Of a stretch of 64,000 bases of DNA, positions 33,974 through 42,863 are shown piece by piece (the stretch's first letter is position 1; each line of letters opens with the position of its first letter). This stretch comes from Amycolatopsis sp. NBC_01488 (GTDB taxonomy: Bacteria; Actinomycetota; Actinomycetes; Mycobacteriales; Pseudonocardiaceae), in the NCBI RefSeq assembly GCF_036227105.1, contig NZ_CP109434.1:1554001-1618000 (forward strand), written 5' to 3'. Both the position numbers and the translations under genes were made by a program. The notes beneath the pieces are model-generated. The model saw only the letters and a program-made list of their open reading frames with translations. It did not search any database and had not been told where the DNA came from.

Positions 33974-34555
33974 TCAGATCACCTCCTCCGCGGCCAGGAC
34001 CTTTCTCAGCCTCGCGAGGGCGCGGTGCTGGGCGACGCGGACGGCTCCGGGGGTGGACCCCACGGCGTCCGCGGTCTCCTCCGCCGACAGGCCGACGACC
34101 ACGCGCAGCACCACGATCTCCCGCTGCTTGTCCGGCAGCACCTGCAACAACTGGGACATCCGCTCGTTCAGCTCACCTTGCAGCGCCCGCTGCTCGGGGC
34201 CGACCCCGACTTCGACCTCGTCGGGGATCTCGGCCACCGGTTCGGCACGGTTGCGCGCCGCCGCGCGGTGCGCGTCGGCCACCTTGTGCTGGGCGATCCC
34301 GTAGACGAAGGCCAGGAACGGGCGGCCTTGATCGCGGTACGAGGGCAATGCCGTTAGCACCGCGAGACACACCTCCTGCGCAACGTCGTCCGCCGAAGCG
34401 AACGATCGCTCCTGCCTGCCAACCCGGGCGCGGCAATACCGCACTACCAGTGGACGGATAGCAGCCAGCAGCCGCTCCACTGCCTGGGGATCTCCCTCGA
34501 CAGCAGCGGCGACCGGCTCATCCAGTCCATCCCCCACATTGGCCATCGCAGACAA
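33974..34555 (-). CDS. sigD: ECF sigma factor SigD
   Basis: A 193-residue ECF-type sigma factor: region 2 (VVRYCRARVGRQERSFASADDVAQEVCLAVL, here split as YCRARVG and DDVAQEVCLAVL with YRDQGRPFLAFVYGIAQHKV) and region 4 (LQVLPDKQREIVVLRVVVGL, SAEETADAVGSTPGAVRVAQ). The order sigD-rsdA next to guaB matches M. tuberculosis Rv3414c-Rv3413c. In mycobacteria SigD affects stationary-phase and envelope genes. TTG 34555 is the longest start; ATG 34546 (MANVGDGL) is equally likely. It is transcribed together with rsdA. Confidence 0.93.
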   Translation of the reverse strand: MSAMANVGDGLDEPVAAAVEGDPQAVERLLAAIRPLVVRYCRARVGRQERSFASADDVAQEVCLAVLTALPSYRDQGRPFLAFVYGIAQHKVADAHRAAARNRAEPVAEIPDEVEVGVGPEQRALQGELNERMSQLLQVLPDKQREIVVLRVVVGLSAEETADAVGSTPGAVRVAQHRALARLRKVLAAEEVI

Positions 34556-34859
34556 CAGTCCCAGTGTTACGTGTAGGTGTGCAAAGAACCCGGCCCGTGG
34601 TCGCCTCCACCCCGAACCGGTGACCGCTACCGTACCTGCGGCCCCTTTCGGACCGGCGCGCGCGGTGCTCCCCGGCGCGCCGCACCGCCTGGCGGCGCGG
34701 AAATACGGATTATCGTGCAGACCCGCGGTCGGTACCGTCGATTCAACGAACGAACGACGTCACGGGTACGAGATCCGTCGGAGGGACGGGTGCCCGGGCG
34801 GGGATCCGCGCCGGGGGCTGCCCAGAAGGGCGCCGGAGTGTGATGGGGACCACACAGGT
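34556..34859. other. Intergenic region upstream of sigD
   Basis: About 300 bases holding the sigD promoter on the minus strand (AT-rich stretch 34555-34580 with TAACAC) and a plus-strand frame of 88 codons (34577-34843) with an arginine-rich product that I do not accept as a gene. No RNA gene is recognised. Confidence 0.4.
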
Positions 34860-34888
34860 ACGGGCCAGGGCGGTGCGCCCTGGCCCGT
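34860..34888 (-). terminator. Terminator after the bldM-like gene, 12-bp stem
   Basis: ACGGGCCAGGGC (34860-34871) pairs perfectly with GCCCTGGCCCGT (34877-34888), 5-nt loop, 45 nt past the stop of the BldM-like regulator. Confidence 0.85.
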
Positions 34889-34933
34889 CGTCACCTGTAT
34901 TCCGGCCGTGTCAGGATCGGGGAGAGCGGCAGG

Positions 34934-35530
34934 TCAGCTGACCAGGCCGCGGCGGAAGCCGTGCGCGACGGCCTGCGCGCGGTCGCGCACGCCGAGCTTG
35001 CGGAACAGCCGCCGGGCATGGGTCTTCACCGTGTCCTCGGACAGGTAGAGCTCGCGGCCGATCTGGCCGTTGCTCTTGCCCTGGCTCATCCCGCGGAGCA
35101 CCTGAAGCTCGCGCTCGGTCAGCTGGACGCCCGGGTCGGACGGCTGACGGGGCGCGGGCACCGAGGTGCTCGCCAGGGTGTGGGCCAGCGCGGCGACCAG
35201 CTCCGGCCGGGACGCGTCCCAGCGGAGGTAGCCGCGGGCACCGCCGGCGATCGCGGCGGCGATGCTGCCCGCGTCGTCGGGGGCGCCGAAGACGATGACG
35301 TTCGCCTGGGGGTTCGCGGAGACGAGCCGCCGGGTGGCTTCGACACCTGTCGGGACCGCGCGTTGCGTCCCGACCAGCACGACGTCGACGGGCTGACGGG
35401 AGTACCGGGCCAGCAGCTCGTCACCGTGCGCTACGCAGTCGATGCGACTGACCCCAGGGACCGCGGACATCACTCGGGTGAGCCCTTCGCGGACACTGCG
35501 TCGGTCGTCGCAGATCAAGACCGTCGTCAC
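34934..35530 (-). CDS. bldM: BldM-like atypical response regulator
   Basis: A 198-residue NarL-type regulator very close to Streptomyces BldM in its output domain (LTERELQVLRGMSQGKSNGQ, LYLSEDTVKTHARRLFRKLG, AQAVAHGFRRGLVS) and in its place beside sigD and whiB. The receiver keeps the acidic pair (D8, D9), but position 54, the phospho-Asp of BldM, is Gly (VDVVLVGTQRAV). From the literature, D54 replacement in Streptomyces BldM still allows development, so phosphorylation-independent action is plausible here by descent. BldM acts as homodimer or with WhiI to switch on sporulation genes. GTG 35530 follows GGAAGGAAA. It is monocistronic, with a terminator downstream. Confidence 0.9.
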   Translation of the reverse strand: MTTVLICDDRRSVREGLTRVMSAVPGVSRIDCVAHGDELLARYSRQPVDVVLVGTQRAVPTGVEATRRLVSANPQANVIVFGAPDDAGSIAAAIAGGARGYLRWDASRPELVAALAHTLASTSVPAPRQPSDPGVQLTERELQVLRGMSQGKSNGQIGRELYLSEDTVKTHARRLFRKLGVRDRAQAVAHGFRRGLVS

Positions 35531-35661
35531 GGGGTTTCCTTCCTGCAGCCGGGTGACATTCCACTTCCCCTATCGGACGCTTTAGCCCGAACCTTGACAC
35601 GATCCGGTGGCTTTTTTTGAAGTTTCTTAGCCCGGATGCCGGAACACCCCATTCCGACGGC

Positions 35662-36918
35662 TCAACCACCCGGGGCGGGGACCCATGGCGATTCCCCCGC
35701 GATCCTCCTCCCGCAAGGATCTGCGCTTCGTAACACTGCGTGCAACACCTCTGCCGTTCTGAATCGATACTCCTCGGCGTGTCCTGGGCGCAGATCGGCC
35801 ATCACGAGGGCAGCCGGCCACAAAAGTGAAAGGAGTTCGCATTCCTCGGCGGTCGCCATCGCATTTCCGACAAGCCCGTCCGAAATCTCCCGGTGATCGG
35901 GAGCCCCGGCAGCCCGCAGGGCCACAGCCAGCACAATCCCGGATTTCACGGCGTGCCGCCGCGCACCCCGGGCTCGCGCGGTTTCGAAAGCGCGCTCGGC
36001 ATGGGGCACGGCGGCGGCGCCCTGACCTGCGGCGAGCTCGATCTCGGCACCGACCCACCCGCCGCGGACGGTCGCCCGCCACCCGGAGTCCTCCTCGGCG
36101 GCTCTCGCGGCCAGCCTCCGGGCGGCGGCGAGGCCGCCGAGGGCGAGGTTGTCGGCGGCCAGGCCGAGGAGGGCATCGGCGCGTGCACCGGCCGCGTCGA
36201 GGCCGTCCGGGTCGCGGACGGGTGAGGTCGTGTCGTCCGGGCCGCGGACGGGTGATGTGGCGCCGTCCGGGGCGCCGACAGGTGACGTGACGCCCCCCGA
36301 GCCGGGGACGGGCGAGGTGACGCAGTCCAGGGCGCGGACGGGTGACGTAGCGCCGTCCGGGCCGCGGACGGGTGAGGTCGTGCCGTCCGGGGCGCGGACG
36401 GGTGACATGACGCCGCCCGAGCCGGGCGCGGGCGAGGTGACGCCGTCCGGGACGCCGACCGGTGACGTGACGCCGCCCGGACCGGAGGCAGGTGACGTGA
36501 CGCCGCCCAAGCCGCGGACGGGTGACCTGCTGCCATCAGGGTCGCGGACGGGTGCGGTGGCGCGGCCCGGGCCGGGGCTGGACTGGGCAGGACCGGCCGG
36601 GCGGAGGTCCTGAGCCGAGCCGCCCGCGAGCCCGGCCGCTGTGGCGTACGCCTCGCCGTCGAGCGCGCGGGCCTGGCGGTGGCCGCCCAGCTGCCTCCGG
36701 TGGGCAGCGAGCGTGCTGGCGGCCAGCGAAGCCATCAAGGGGTCGCTCCCCCGCCGGAGCGCGTCGAGGAGGGCCGCGGCGGCGGCGTACCGCCCCTGGG
36801 CGCCGAGCACGATGGCGGCGAGCAGCCGTTCCCGCGGGCTCCCGGCGCCGCGCGTGACGGCGGGATCGGGCAGCGGATCGCTCCCGAACGCGGCAGCCCT
36901 CAGGGCGGGTTCGTGCAC
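35662..36918 (-). CDS. TPR-like protein with 12 inserted decapeptide repeats
   Basis: A 418-residue protein in the place of M. tuberculosis Rv3415c (between sigD and whiB3). Residues 1-~105 and ~245-418 are Ala/Leu/Arg-rich helices typical of TPR-like solenoids (ERLLAAIVLGAQGRYAAAAA, LLGLAADNLALGGLAAARRL, AVPHAERAFETARARGARRH). Between them, residues 122-241 are twelve copies of a decapeptide close to SPVRGPDGVT. The flanks would join into one helical protein of ~300 residues without this block, which suggests repeat expansion inside the gene. GTG 36918 follows GAAAGGA by 5 nt. Function unknown; presumably protein binding. Confidence 0.78.
   Translation of the reverse strand: MHEPALRAAAFGSDPLPDPAVTRGAGSPRERLLAAIVLGAQGRYAAAAALLDALRRGSDPLMASLAASTLAAHRRQLGGHRQARALDGEAYATAAGLAGGSAQDLRPAGPAQSSPGPGRATAPVRDPDGSRSPVRGLGGVTSPASGPGGVTSPVGVPDGVTSPAPGSGGVMSPVRAPDGTTSPVRGPDGATSPVRALDCVTSPVPGSGGVTSPVGAPDGATSPVRGPDDTTSPVRDPDGLDAAGARADALLGLAADNLALGGLAAARRLAARAAEEDSGWRATVRGGWVGAEIELAAGQGAAAVPHAERAFETARARGARRHAVKSGIVLAVALRAAGAPDHREISDGLVGNAMATAEECELLSLLWPAALVMADLRPGHAEEYRFRTAEVLHAVLRSADPCGRRIAGESPWVPAPGG
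36196..36555. repeat. 30-bp coding minisatellite, 12 copies
   Basis: Twelve 30-bp units in tandem, each near ACGGGTGANGTNNCGCCGTC followed by CGGGNCGCGG, encode SPVRxPDGxT-type decapeptides on the minus strand. Units are diverged in phase with codons, with some grouped as higher-order pairs or triples, so selection or conversion has shaped them rather than recent slippage only. Confidence 0.9.
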
Positions 36919-37070
36919 CCGTCCTTTCTAGCGGTTACCACCGACAAAAACATGATCGAAATGCCGCCGCCCGCCCGGACCGCATGCCCCACCCGTCCCT
37001 GGGGGCTGACCCCGGTCCAGTCTATCGGCGAGGTGCGACAAACCCGGCGCGTCGGCGCTCGGCAGCCGAA

Positions 37071-37102
37071 GTTGTCCACAACGCGGCCGACCTGTGGACA
37101 AC
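37071..37102. promoter_or_regulatory. Inverted pair of DnaA-box-like sequences
   Basis: GTTGTCCACA (37071-37080) and TGTGGACAAC (37093-37102) form a perfect 10-bp inverted repeat with a 12-bp spacer in the gap between two minus-strand genes. TTGTCCACA is the form of the DnaA box preferred in high-GC actinomycetes. Two boxes alone are not an origin; a DnaA-titrating or DnaA-controlled promoter site is possible. Confidence 0.6.
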
Positions 37103-37129
37103 GCAGACAAAGGGCGGGGAACGAGGCCG

Positions 37130-38074
37130 CTACCGGCGCGCGCCCACCAGGACGTGCTCGATCCGGTCCGCCGCGCTCGGCAGGTCCAGCAGCAGCTCGA
37201 CCTTGTCCGGCAGCCCCGCCGGATCCCAACCCGGTCCGCACGCGAACAACCGGCTTCGCTGCCGGCCTCGCGACACCCGGGCGAACAACCGCGTGTCCGC
37301 GACCCCGCGCCGGTGCGCCCACAGGACCACCGCCGCCGGGGCACTTCGCCGGACCGCCACCGCCAGGACCTCCGCCGGCAACGGCACCCCGAACAGCTGC
37401 GCCCCGATGCGCCGGCCCGCCAGCGAGGCCGCCAGTGCGTACATCGGCATCGAGTCGCGCTCCTCCGGGACGCAGCCCAGCAGCACCGGGCGCGTGTTGC
37501 GGGGCTCGTCCAGCACCGGCGTCGCGCGGACCAGGGCCGCGAACACGCACTCCGCCAGCAGGTACTCGACCTCCGCGCCCGCGCTCGCGCCGCGCCAGCG
37601 TGCGCCCAGTGCCGACAGCACCGGCTCGATCACGCCCGCCCACGCCGGGAGCACTCCCAGCTCCGCGATCGTGTCCGCGAGCATGCGCTGGACCGCGCCC
37701 ATGTCCATCGCGAGCGCCGCCGTGCTCAGGCGGCGGGCCAGGCGGGAACGGACCTCGAGGCCGCCGTCGGCGGCGCCCTCCCCCGGAGGTTCCTCGGGTT
37801 CCTCCGGCTGGGGCGGGCCGGTGCGCGGCATCTGCTCGAGGGCGTAGCGCGCGGCCTCGGCCGTCGACGCGCCGCTCAGCAACGCCCGCTGCATCAGTTC
37901 GAGGCGGCCGATGTCGGAGCTGCCGTAGCGGCGGTGACGGCCGTCGGTGTGCCTGCTCGGACCGAGCCCGTAGCGGCGGTCCCAGGTTCGGAGGGTGGAC
38001 GGGGCGACCCCGAGCCGGCGAGCGACCGAGGCCACCGGCAGGGTGGGTTCTTCGGTACCCGACCCAGCTCCCAC
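37130..38074 (-). CDS. MerR-family regulator with B12-binding-like domain
   Basis: A 314-residue regulator: MerR-type HTH at ~10-75 (LPVASVARRLGVAPSTLRTW, DRRYGLGPS, GRHRRYGSSDIGRLELM), a helical B12-type cap (~120-210; AGVIEPVLSALGARWRGAS, EVEYLLAECVFAALV) and a flavodoxin-like domain (~215-300). The W-x9-EH motif of light-sensing CarH/LitR proteins is not intact (it reads GAEVEY) and DxHxxG is absent, so cobalamin binding is unlikely; this looks like a B12-independent descendant. GTG 38074 is chosen because the MerR domain begins shortly after; in-frame ATG 38137 and TTG 38182 are alternatives. Divergent from whiB3. Confidence 0.82.
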   Translation of the reverse strand: MGAGSGTEEPTLPVASVARRLGVAPSTLRTWDRRYGLGPSRHTDGRHRRYGSSDIGRLELMQRALLSGASTAEAARYALEQMPRTGPPQPEEPEEPPGEGAADGGLEVRSRLARRLSTAALAMDMGAVQRMLADTIAELGVLPAWAGVIEPVLSALGARWRGASAGAEVEYLLAECVFAALVRATPVLDEPRNTRPVLLGCVPEERDSMPMYALAASLAGRRIGAQLFGVPLPAEVLAVAVRRSAPAAVVLWAHRRGVADTRLFARVSRGRQRSRLFACGPGWDPAGLPDKVELLLDLPSAADRIEHVLVGARR

Positions 38075-38283
38075 GAGCCTCAATATCCAGGCACACAACG
38101 CAGTCGGCAACCGGAGGCGAAACCCCTGCTCACACATCCGGGGGATGCCTAACGGCTGAATCGACCCGAATCGCTTGAACAACTATTGGCGCGCTTCTAA
38201 CGTTACCGCCGTTGCACCGAATGGAGTATCGGCACCACAGCAGAGCAGCTAGCGGCATCGACCGATTGACGGAGGCGGTCAGG

Positions 38284-38586
38284 ATGGCAGACACGCGCAG
38301 GCTCCCAGGACCCAACGCCGACATGTGGGACTGGCAGCTCGAAGGGTCGTGCCGGGGGATGGACAGCGCGTCCTTCTTTCACCCGGACGGCGAGCGCGGC
38401 CCGGCGCGGGCACGGCGGGAGGCCAGGGCTAAGGCGGTCTGCCTGAGCTGCCCCGTCCTGGAGATGTGCCGCAGCCACGCGCTGGCCGTGCACGAGCCCT
38501 ACGGCATCTGGGGCGGGCTTTCGGAGTCCGAACGAGAGCACCTCATCAAGTCCGACAAACGCGCGCTCAGCATGTCCGGCGGCTGA
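38284..38586 (+). CDS. whiB3: WhiB-family iron-sulfur regulator (WhiB3/WblA)
   Basis: A 100-residue WhiB protein. The four [4Fe-4S] ligands are C23, C53, C56 and C62, exactly the numbering of mycobacterial WhiB3. Also seen: WDWQLEGSCRGMDSASFFHP, the turn EPYGIWGGLSESERE (72-86) and a basic C-terminus. WhiB proteins bind the housekeeping sigma factor and sense redox or NO through the cluster; WhiB3/WblA control redox balance, lipid synthesis and development. ATG 38284 follows GGAGG (38271-38275) by 8 nt. The locus order, next to sigD, bldM and groEL1, supports orthology to Rv3416. Two terminators follow. Confidence 0.95.
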   Translation: MADTRRLPGPNADMWDWQLEGSCRGMDSASFFHPDGERGPARARREARAKAVCLSCPVLEMCRSHALAVHEPYGIWGGLSESEREHLIKSDKRALSMSGG

Positions 38587-38600
38587 GCGCCCCACAGACA

Positions 38601-38636
38601 ACGGAGGGCGGCACCGGGTGGGGTGCCGCCCTCCGT
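38601..38636. terminator. Terminator hairpin, 15-bp stem
   Basis: ACGGAGGGCGGCACC (38601-38615) pairs perfectly with GGTGCCGCCCTCCGT (38622-38636), 6-nt loop, 14 nt after whiB3. It serves whiB3. Confidence 0.9.
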
Positions 38637-38650
38637 GCTTTCCGGACGCG

Positions 38651-38688
38651 GAACGGGGCGGCACCCCAGCAGGAGTGCCGCCCCGTTC
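38651..38688. terminator. Terminator hairpin, 14-bp stem
   Basis: GAACGGGGCGGCAC (38651-38664) pairs perfectly with GTGCCGCCCCGTTC (38675-38688), 10-nt loop, 10 nt past the groEL stop on the minus strand. It shares the GGGCGGCAC core with the whiB3 terminator, so the two hairpins may have arisen by duplication. Confidence 0.88.
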
Positions 38689-38698
38689 TCCGTGGAAA

Positions 38699-40324
<1,626 letters not shown>

Positions 40325-40353
40325 TTACCTTTCGGTGGGTCTGGAACGCAAGA

Positions 40354-40391
40354 ACGCCCCGCTCCCCGGCGTTGTGCGGGGCCCGGGGCGT
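40354..40391 (-). terminator. Hairpin between groES and groEL1
   Basis: ACGCCCCG (40354-40361) pairs with CGGGGCGT (40384-40391), and inside it CCCCG (40364-40368) with CGGGG (40377-40381). It may act as a partial terminator or processing stem that lowers groEL1 relative to groES. Confidence 0.6.
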
Positions 40392-40410
40392 CATGCGCTG
40401 CGAGCGGACG

Positions 40411-40704
40411 TCAGTTGATGACGGCCAGCACGTCGCGGGCGGACAGGATGAGGTAGTCCTCACCGTTGTACTTGACCTCGGTGCCGCCGTACTTCGAGTA
40501 GATGACGACGTCACCGACGTTCACGTCCAGCGGGACGCGGTTGCCCTTGTCGTCGATCCGGCCCGGGCCCACGGCCAGAACCTTGCCCTCCTGGGGCTTC
40601 TCCTTGGCGGTGTCGGGGATGACGAGGCCGGAAGCGGTCGTCTCCTCGGCCTCACTCGTCTGGACAACGATCTTGTCCTCGAGCGGCTTGATGTTCACGC
40701 TCAC
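40411..40704 (-). CDS. groES: Co-chaperonin GroES
   Basis: A 97-residue 10-kDa lid of the chaperonin. Seen: [20 protein letters not shown], the mobile loop [20 protein letters not shown], the roof hairpin region, and [22 protein letters not shown] 40704 is preferred to ATG 40719 because GGAGG (40713-40717 in reverse) then lies 8 nt upstream and the length matches the family. It heads the groES-groEL1 operon; the CIRCE-like element lies ~100 nt upstream, indicating heat-shock control by HrcA. Confidence 0.95.
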   Translation of the reverse strand: MSVNIKPLEDKIVVQTSEAEETTASGLVIPDTAKEKPQEGKVLAVGPGRIDDKGNRVPLDVNVGDVVIYSKYGGTEVKYNGEDYLILSARDVLAVIN

Positions 40705-40801
40705 CGGGTTGACCTCCACGGTCGTCGAAAGCGTCGGCAGGATGTATTACGGCTCCTACCACCCCCGCCGTCGCGGGTGCCGGGGCTGTCGGGCCGTGCG
40801 A

Positions 40802-40828
40802 TTAGCACTCTAGCCACGTGAGTGCCAG
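40802..40828. promoter_or_regulatory. CIRCE-like HrcA operator
   Basis: TTAGCACTC (40802-40810), 9 nt, then GAGTGCCAG (40820-40828). The left arm is a perfect match to the CIRCE consensus (TTAGCACTC-N9-GAGTGCTAA); the right arm differs at two positions. It lies upstream of groES on the minus strand, where HrcA represses chaperonin genes. Confidence 0.88.
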
Positions 40829-40959
40829 CCGTGCAACCAGGGTCCACCCGAAGGTTCACGCCCCTCGCACTTCAGCAGGTCGGACGCGGCTCTTACCCCC
40901 GGCGTGAGTTTCTGGTTAGGTTCTCACGTCTGGCACCTGAACCCTGGGGGTTTATGCCC

Positions 40960-42825
40960 ATGTCCGCACATTCCCTCTCCAGAGCGGCGGTCCTCGCCGC
41001 CGCTGTTTCGCTTGCAGCCGGGCTGGCCGCCGCGCCCGCTCAAGCGGCCACCGAACAGCGGCAGCGGGACTTCGCCGCGGCCGCCGCCGAGTTCGGTGTC
41101 CCGGAGAACGTCCTGCTCGGCGTCTCCTACCTCGAGTCGCGGTGGGACACCAACGCCGGGACGCCCAGCACCGCCGCCGGCTACGGGCCGATGCACCTCA
41201 CCGACGTGCGGGAAGCCGGGGTGGCGACCAGCCACCACGACGAAGGCACCGAGGACCCGCGTGGCGACGACGCCCGGCCCCCGCTGCACCCGGAGGCCGG
41301 GCCCGTCGCGCCACCGCAAGGGCTGCAGACCGTCGACGAGGCCGCGCAGCTCACCGGCCAGAAAGCCGAGACCCTGCGCAGCGACCCCACCCAGAACATC
41401 CGCGGCGGCGCCGCCCTGCTCGCGAAGTACCACGCCGGGCAGAACGGCTGGTACGACGCCGTCGCGCGGTACAGCGGGTCCACCGGAGACGCCGCCCAGA
41501 CCTTCGCCGACGAGGTCTTCGACACCATCAAGACCGGTGTCGCCCGGACCACCGACGACGGCCAGCAGGTCACCCTGGCCGCCACTCCGGACACGACAGT
41601 GCCGCAGCACGCCGGGAACCCGGCGGACGTCGAGTGCCCGCGGACCGTCGCCTGCGAGTCCGTCCCCGCTCCCTACCAGGAGCTGCCGAACAACGACTAC
41701 GGCAACCACGACCTCGCGAACCGGCCGGTCAGCCAGAAGATCGACCACATCGTCATCCACGACACCGAGGGCTACTGGGACAACGTCCTCAAGCTCGCGC
41801 AGGACCCGACCTACGTGAGCTGGCACTACACCGTCCGCTCGGCCGACGGCTTGATCGCGCAGCACGTGCCGACCAAGGACGTCGCCTGGCACGCCGGGAA
41901 CTGGTACGTCAACGCGAAGTCCATCGGCGTCGAGCACGAGGGCTTCGCCGCGAAGGGCACCTGGTACACCGAAGCGATGTACCGCTCGAGCGCGAAGCTC
42001 GTCGGCTACCTCGCGCGCAAGTACGGCATCCCGCTGGACCGGGCGCACATCATCGGCCACGACAACGTGCCCGGCACGGTCCCGTCGACCATCGCCGGCA
42101 TGCACTGGGACCCGGGCCCCTACTGGGACTGGTCGCACTACTTCGACCTGCTGGGCGCGCCGCTCGGCGGGTTCGGGCTGCCCGGCTCGTCGCTGGTCAC
42201 CATCGACCCGGACTTCGCGACGAACCAGCCCGTGTTCACCGGCTGCGACACGGCCGGAACCCCTTGCCCGGCCAGGGGTTCCGAGGCCGTCGTGCTGCAC
42301 TCGGAGCCGAATGACGCTTCGCCGCTGCTGAAGGACGTCGGCCTGCACCCGAACGGCACACCGTCCACCATGGGCGTCGCCGACGTCGGCAGCCGCGTCG
42401 CCACCGGGCAGCAGTACGCCGTCGCCGACGTCAGCGGCGACTGGACGGCGATCTGGTACCTCGGCCAGAAGGGCTGGTTCCACAACCCGCGTGGCGCCCG
42501 CGTCGCGAAGCCCGCGATCGGCTGGGTCGTGACGCCGAAGCCCGGCCTGGCGACGGTGCCCGTCTACGGCCGTGCCTATCCCGAGCCCGAGGCCTACCCG
42601 GCGAACGTGCCGGTGCAGGCGATCACGCCGCTGCCGTACACGCTGGCGGCCGGGCAGAAGTACTCCTCGGCCGGGACGGTCGGCTCGGAGTACTACTACG
42701 CGGTGACGTTCGACCAGGCCGACCACGTGGTCGTGAAGGGCAAGCTGAAGTACGTCCAGATCCAGTTCGGGCACCGGATCGCGTTCGTCAAGGCGGACGA
42801 CGTCCGGATCCTCCCGGCCTTCTGA
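40960..42825 (+). CDS. Secreted N-acetylmuramoyl-L-alanine amidase
   Basis: A 621-residue exported cell-wall hydrolase. Signal peptide 1-30 (LSRAAVLAAAVSLAAGLAAA, APAQAA). Residues ~35-190 resemble a lytic-transglycosylase-like domain (ENVLLGVSYLESRWDTNAG with Glu59, then NIRGGAALLAKYHA and YDAVARYSG). Residues ~260-400 are an Amidase_2 domain: IDHIVIHDTEGYWDN, YVSWHYTV, IGVEHEGFA and IIGHDNVPG provide zinc and catalytic residues. The C-terminal ~200 residues look like beta-rich SH3-type binding modules. ATG 40960 is used because GGGGG (40946-40950) lies 9 nt upstream. It is divergent from groES and convergent with the glycosyltransferase. Confidence 0.92.
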   Translation: MSAHSLSRAAVLAAAVSLAAGLAAAPAQAATEQRQRDFAAAAAEFGVPENVLLGVSYLESRWDTNAGTPSTAAGYGPMHLTDVREAGVATSHHDEGTEDPRGDDARPPLHPEAGPVAPPQGLQTVDEAAQLTGQKAETLRSDPTQNIRGGAALLAKYHAGQNGWYDAVARYSGSTGDAAQTFADEVFDTIKTGVARTTDDGQQVTLAATPDTTVPQHAGNPADVECPRTVACESVPAPYQELPNNDYGNHDLANRPVSQKIDHIVIHDTEGYWDNVLKLAQDPTYVSWHYTVRSADGLIAQHVPTKDVAWHAGNWYVNAKSIGVEHEGFAAKGTWYTEAMYRSSAKLVGYLARKYGIPLDRAHIIGHDNVPGTVPSTIAGMHWDPGPYWDWSHYFDLLGAPLGGFGLPGSSLVTIDPDFATNQPVFTGCDTAGTPCPARGSEAVVLHSEPNDASPLLKDVGLHPNGTPSTMGVADVGSRVATGQQYAVADVSGDWTAIWYLGQKGWFHNPRGARVAKPAIGWVVTPKPGLATVPVYGRAYPEPEAYPANVPVQAITPLPYTLAAGQKYSSAGTVGSEYYYAVTFDQADHVVVKGKLKYVQIQFGHRIAFVKADDVRILPAF

Positions 42826-42827
42826 TC

Positions 42828-42863
42828 GAGCGCGGAGGTCGCGCTCACGCGTCGAGCGCGACC
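42828..42863. terminator. Overlapping hairpins between convergent genes
   Basis: GAGCGCG (42828-42834) can pair with CGCGCTC (42840-42846), and GGTCGCGCTC (42837-42846) with GAGCGCGACC (42854-42863). They share an arm, so each strand may use its own hairpin: one for the amidase and one for the glycosyltransferase. Confidence 0.6.

Noticed and set aside
34577..34843. An 88-codon plus-strand frame before the 34860 hairpin
   Set aside because: The hairpin after it belongs to the opposite-strand regulator; the product is Arg/Gly/Pro-rich without a recognisable fold.
36196..36555. CRISPR array
   Set aside because: The units are contiguous 30-bp repeats without spacers, in frame with a gene, and no cas gene is present.
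37071..37102. Replication origin
   Set aside because: Only two DnaA boxes, no AT-rich unwinding region and no dnaA or dnaN gene nearby.
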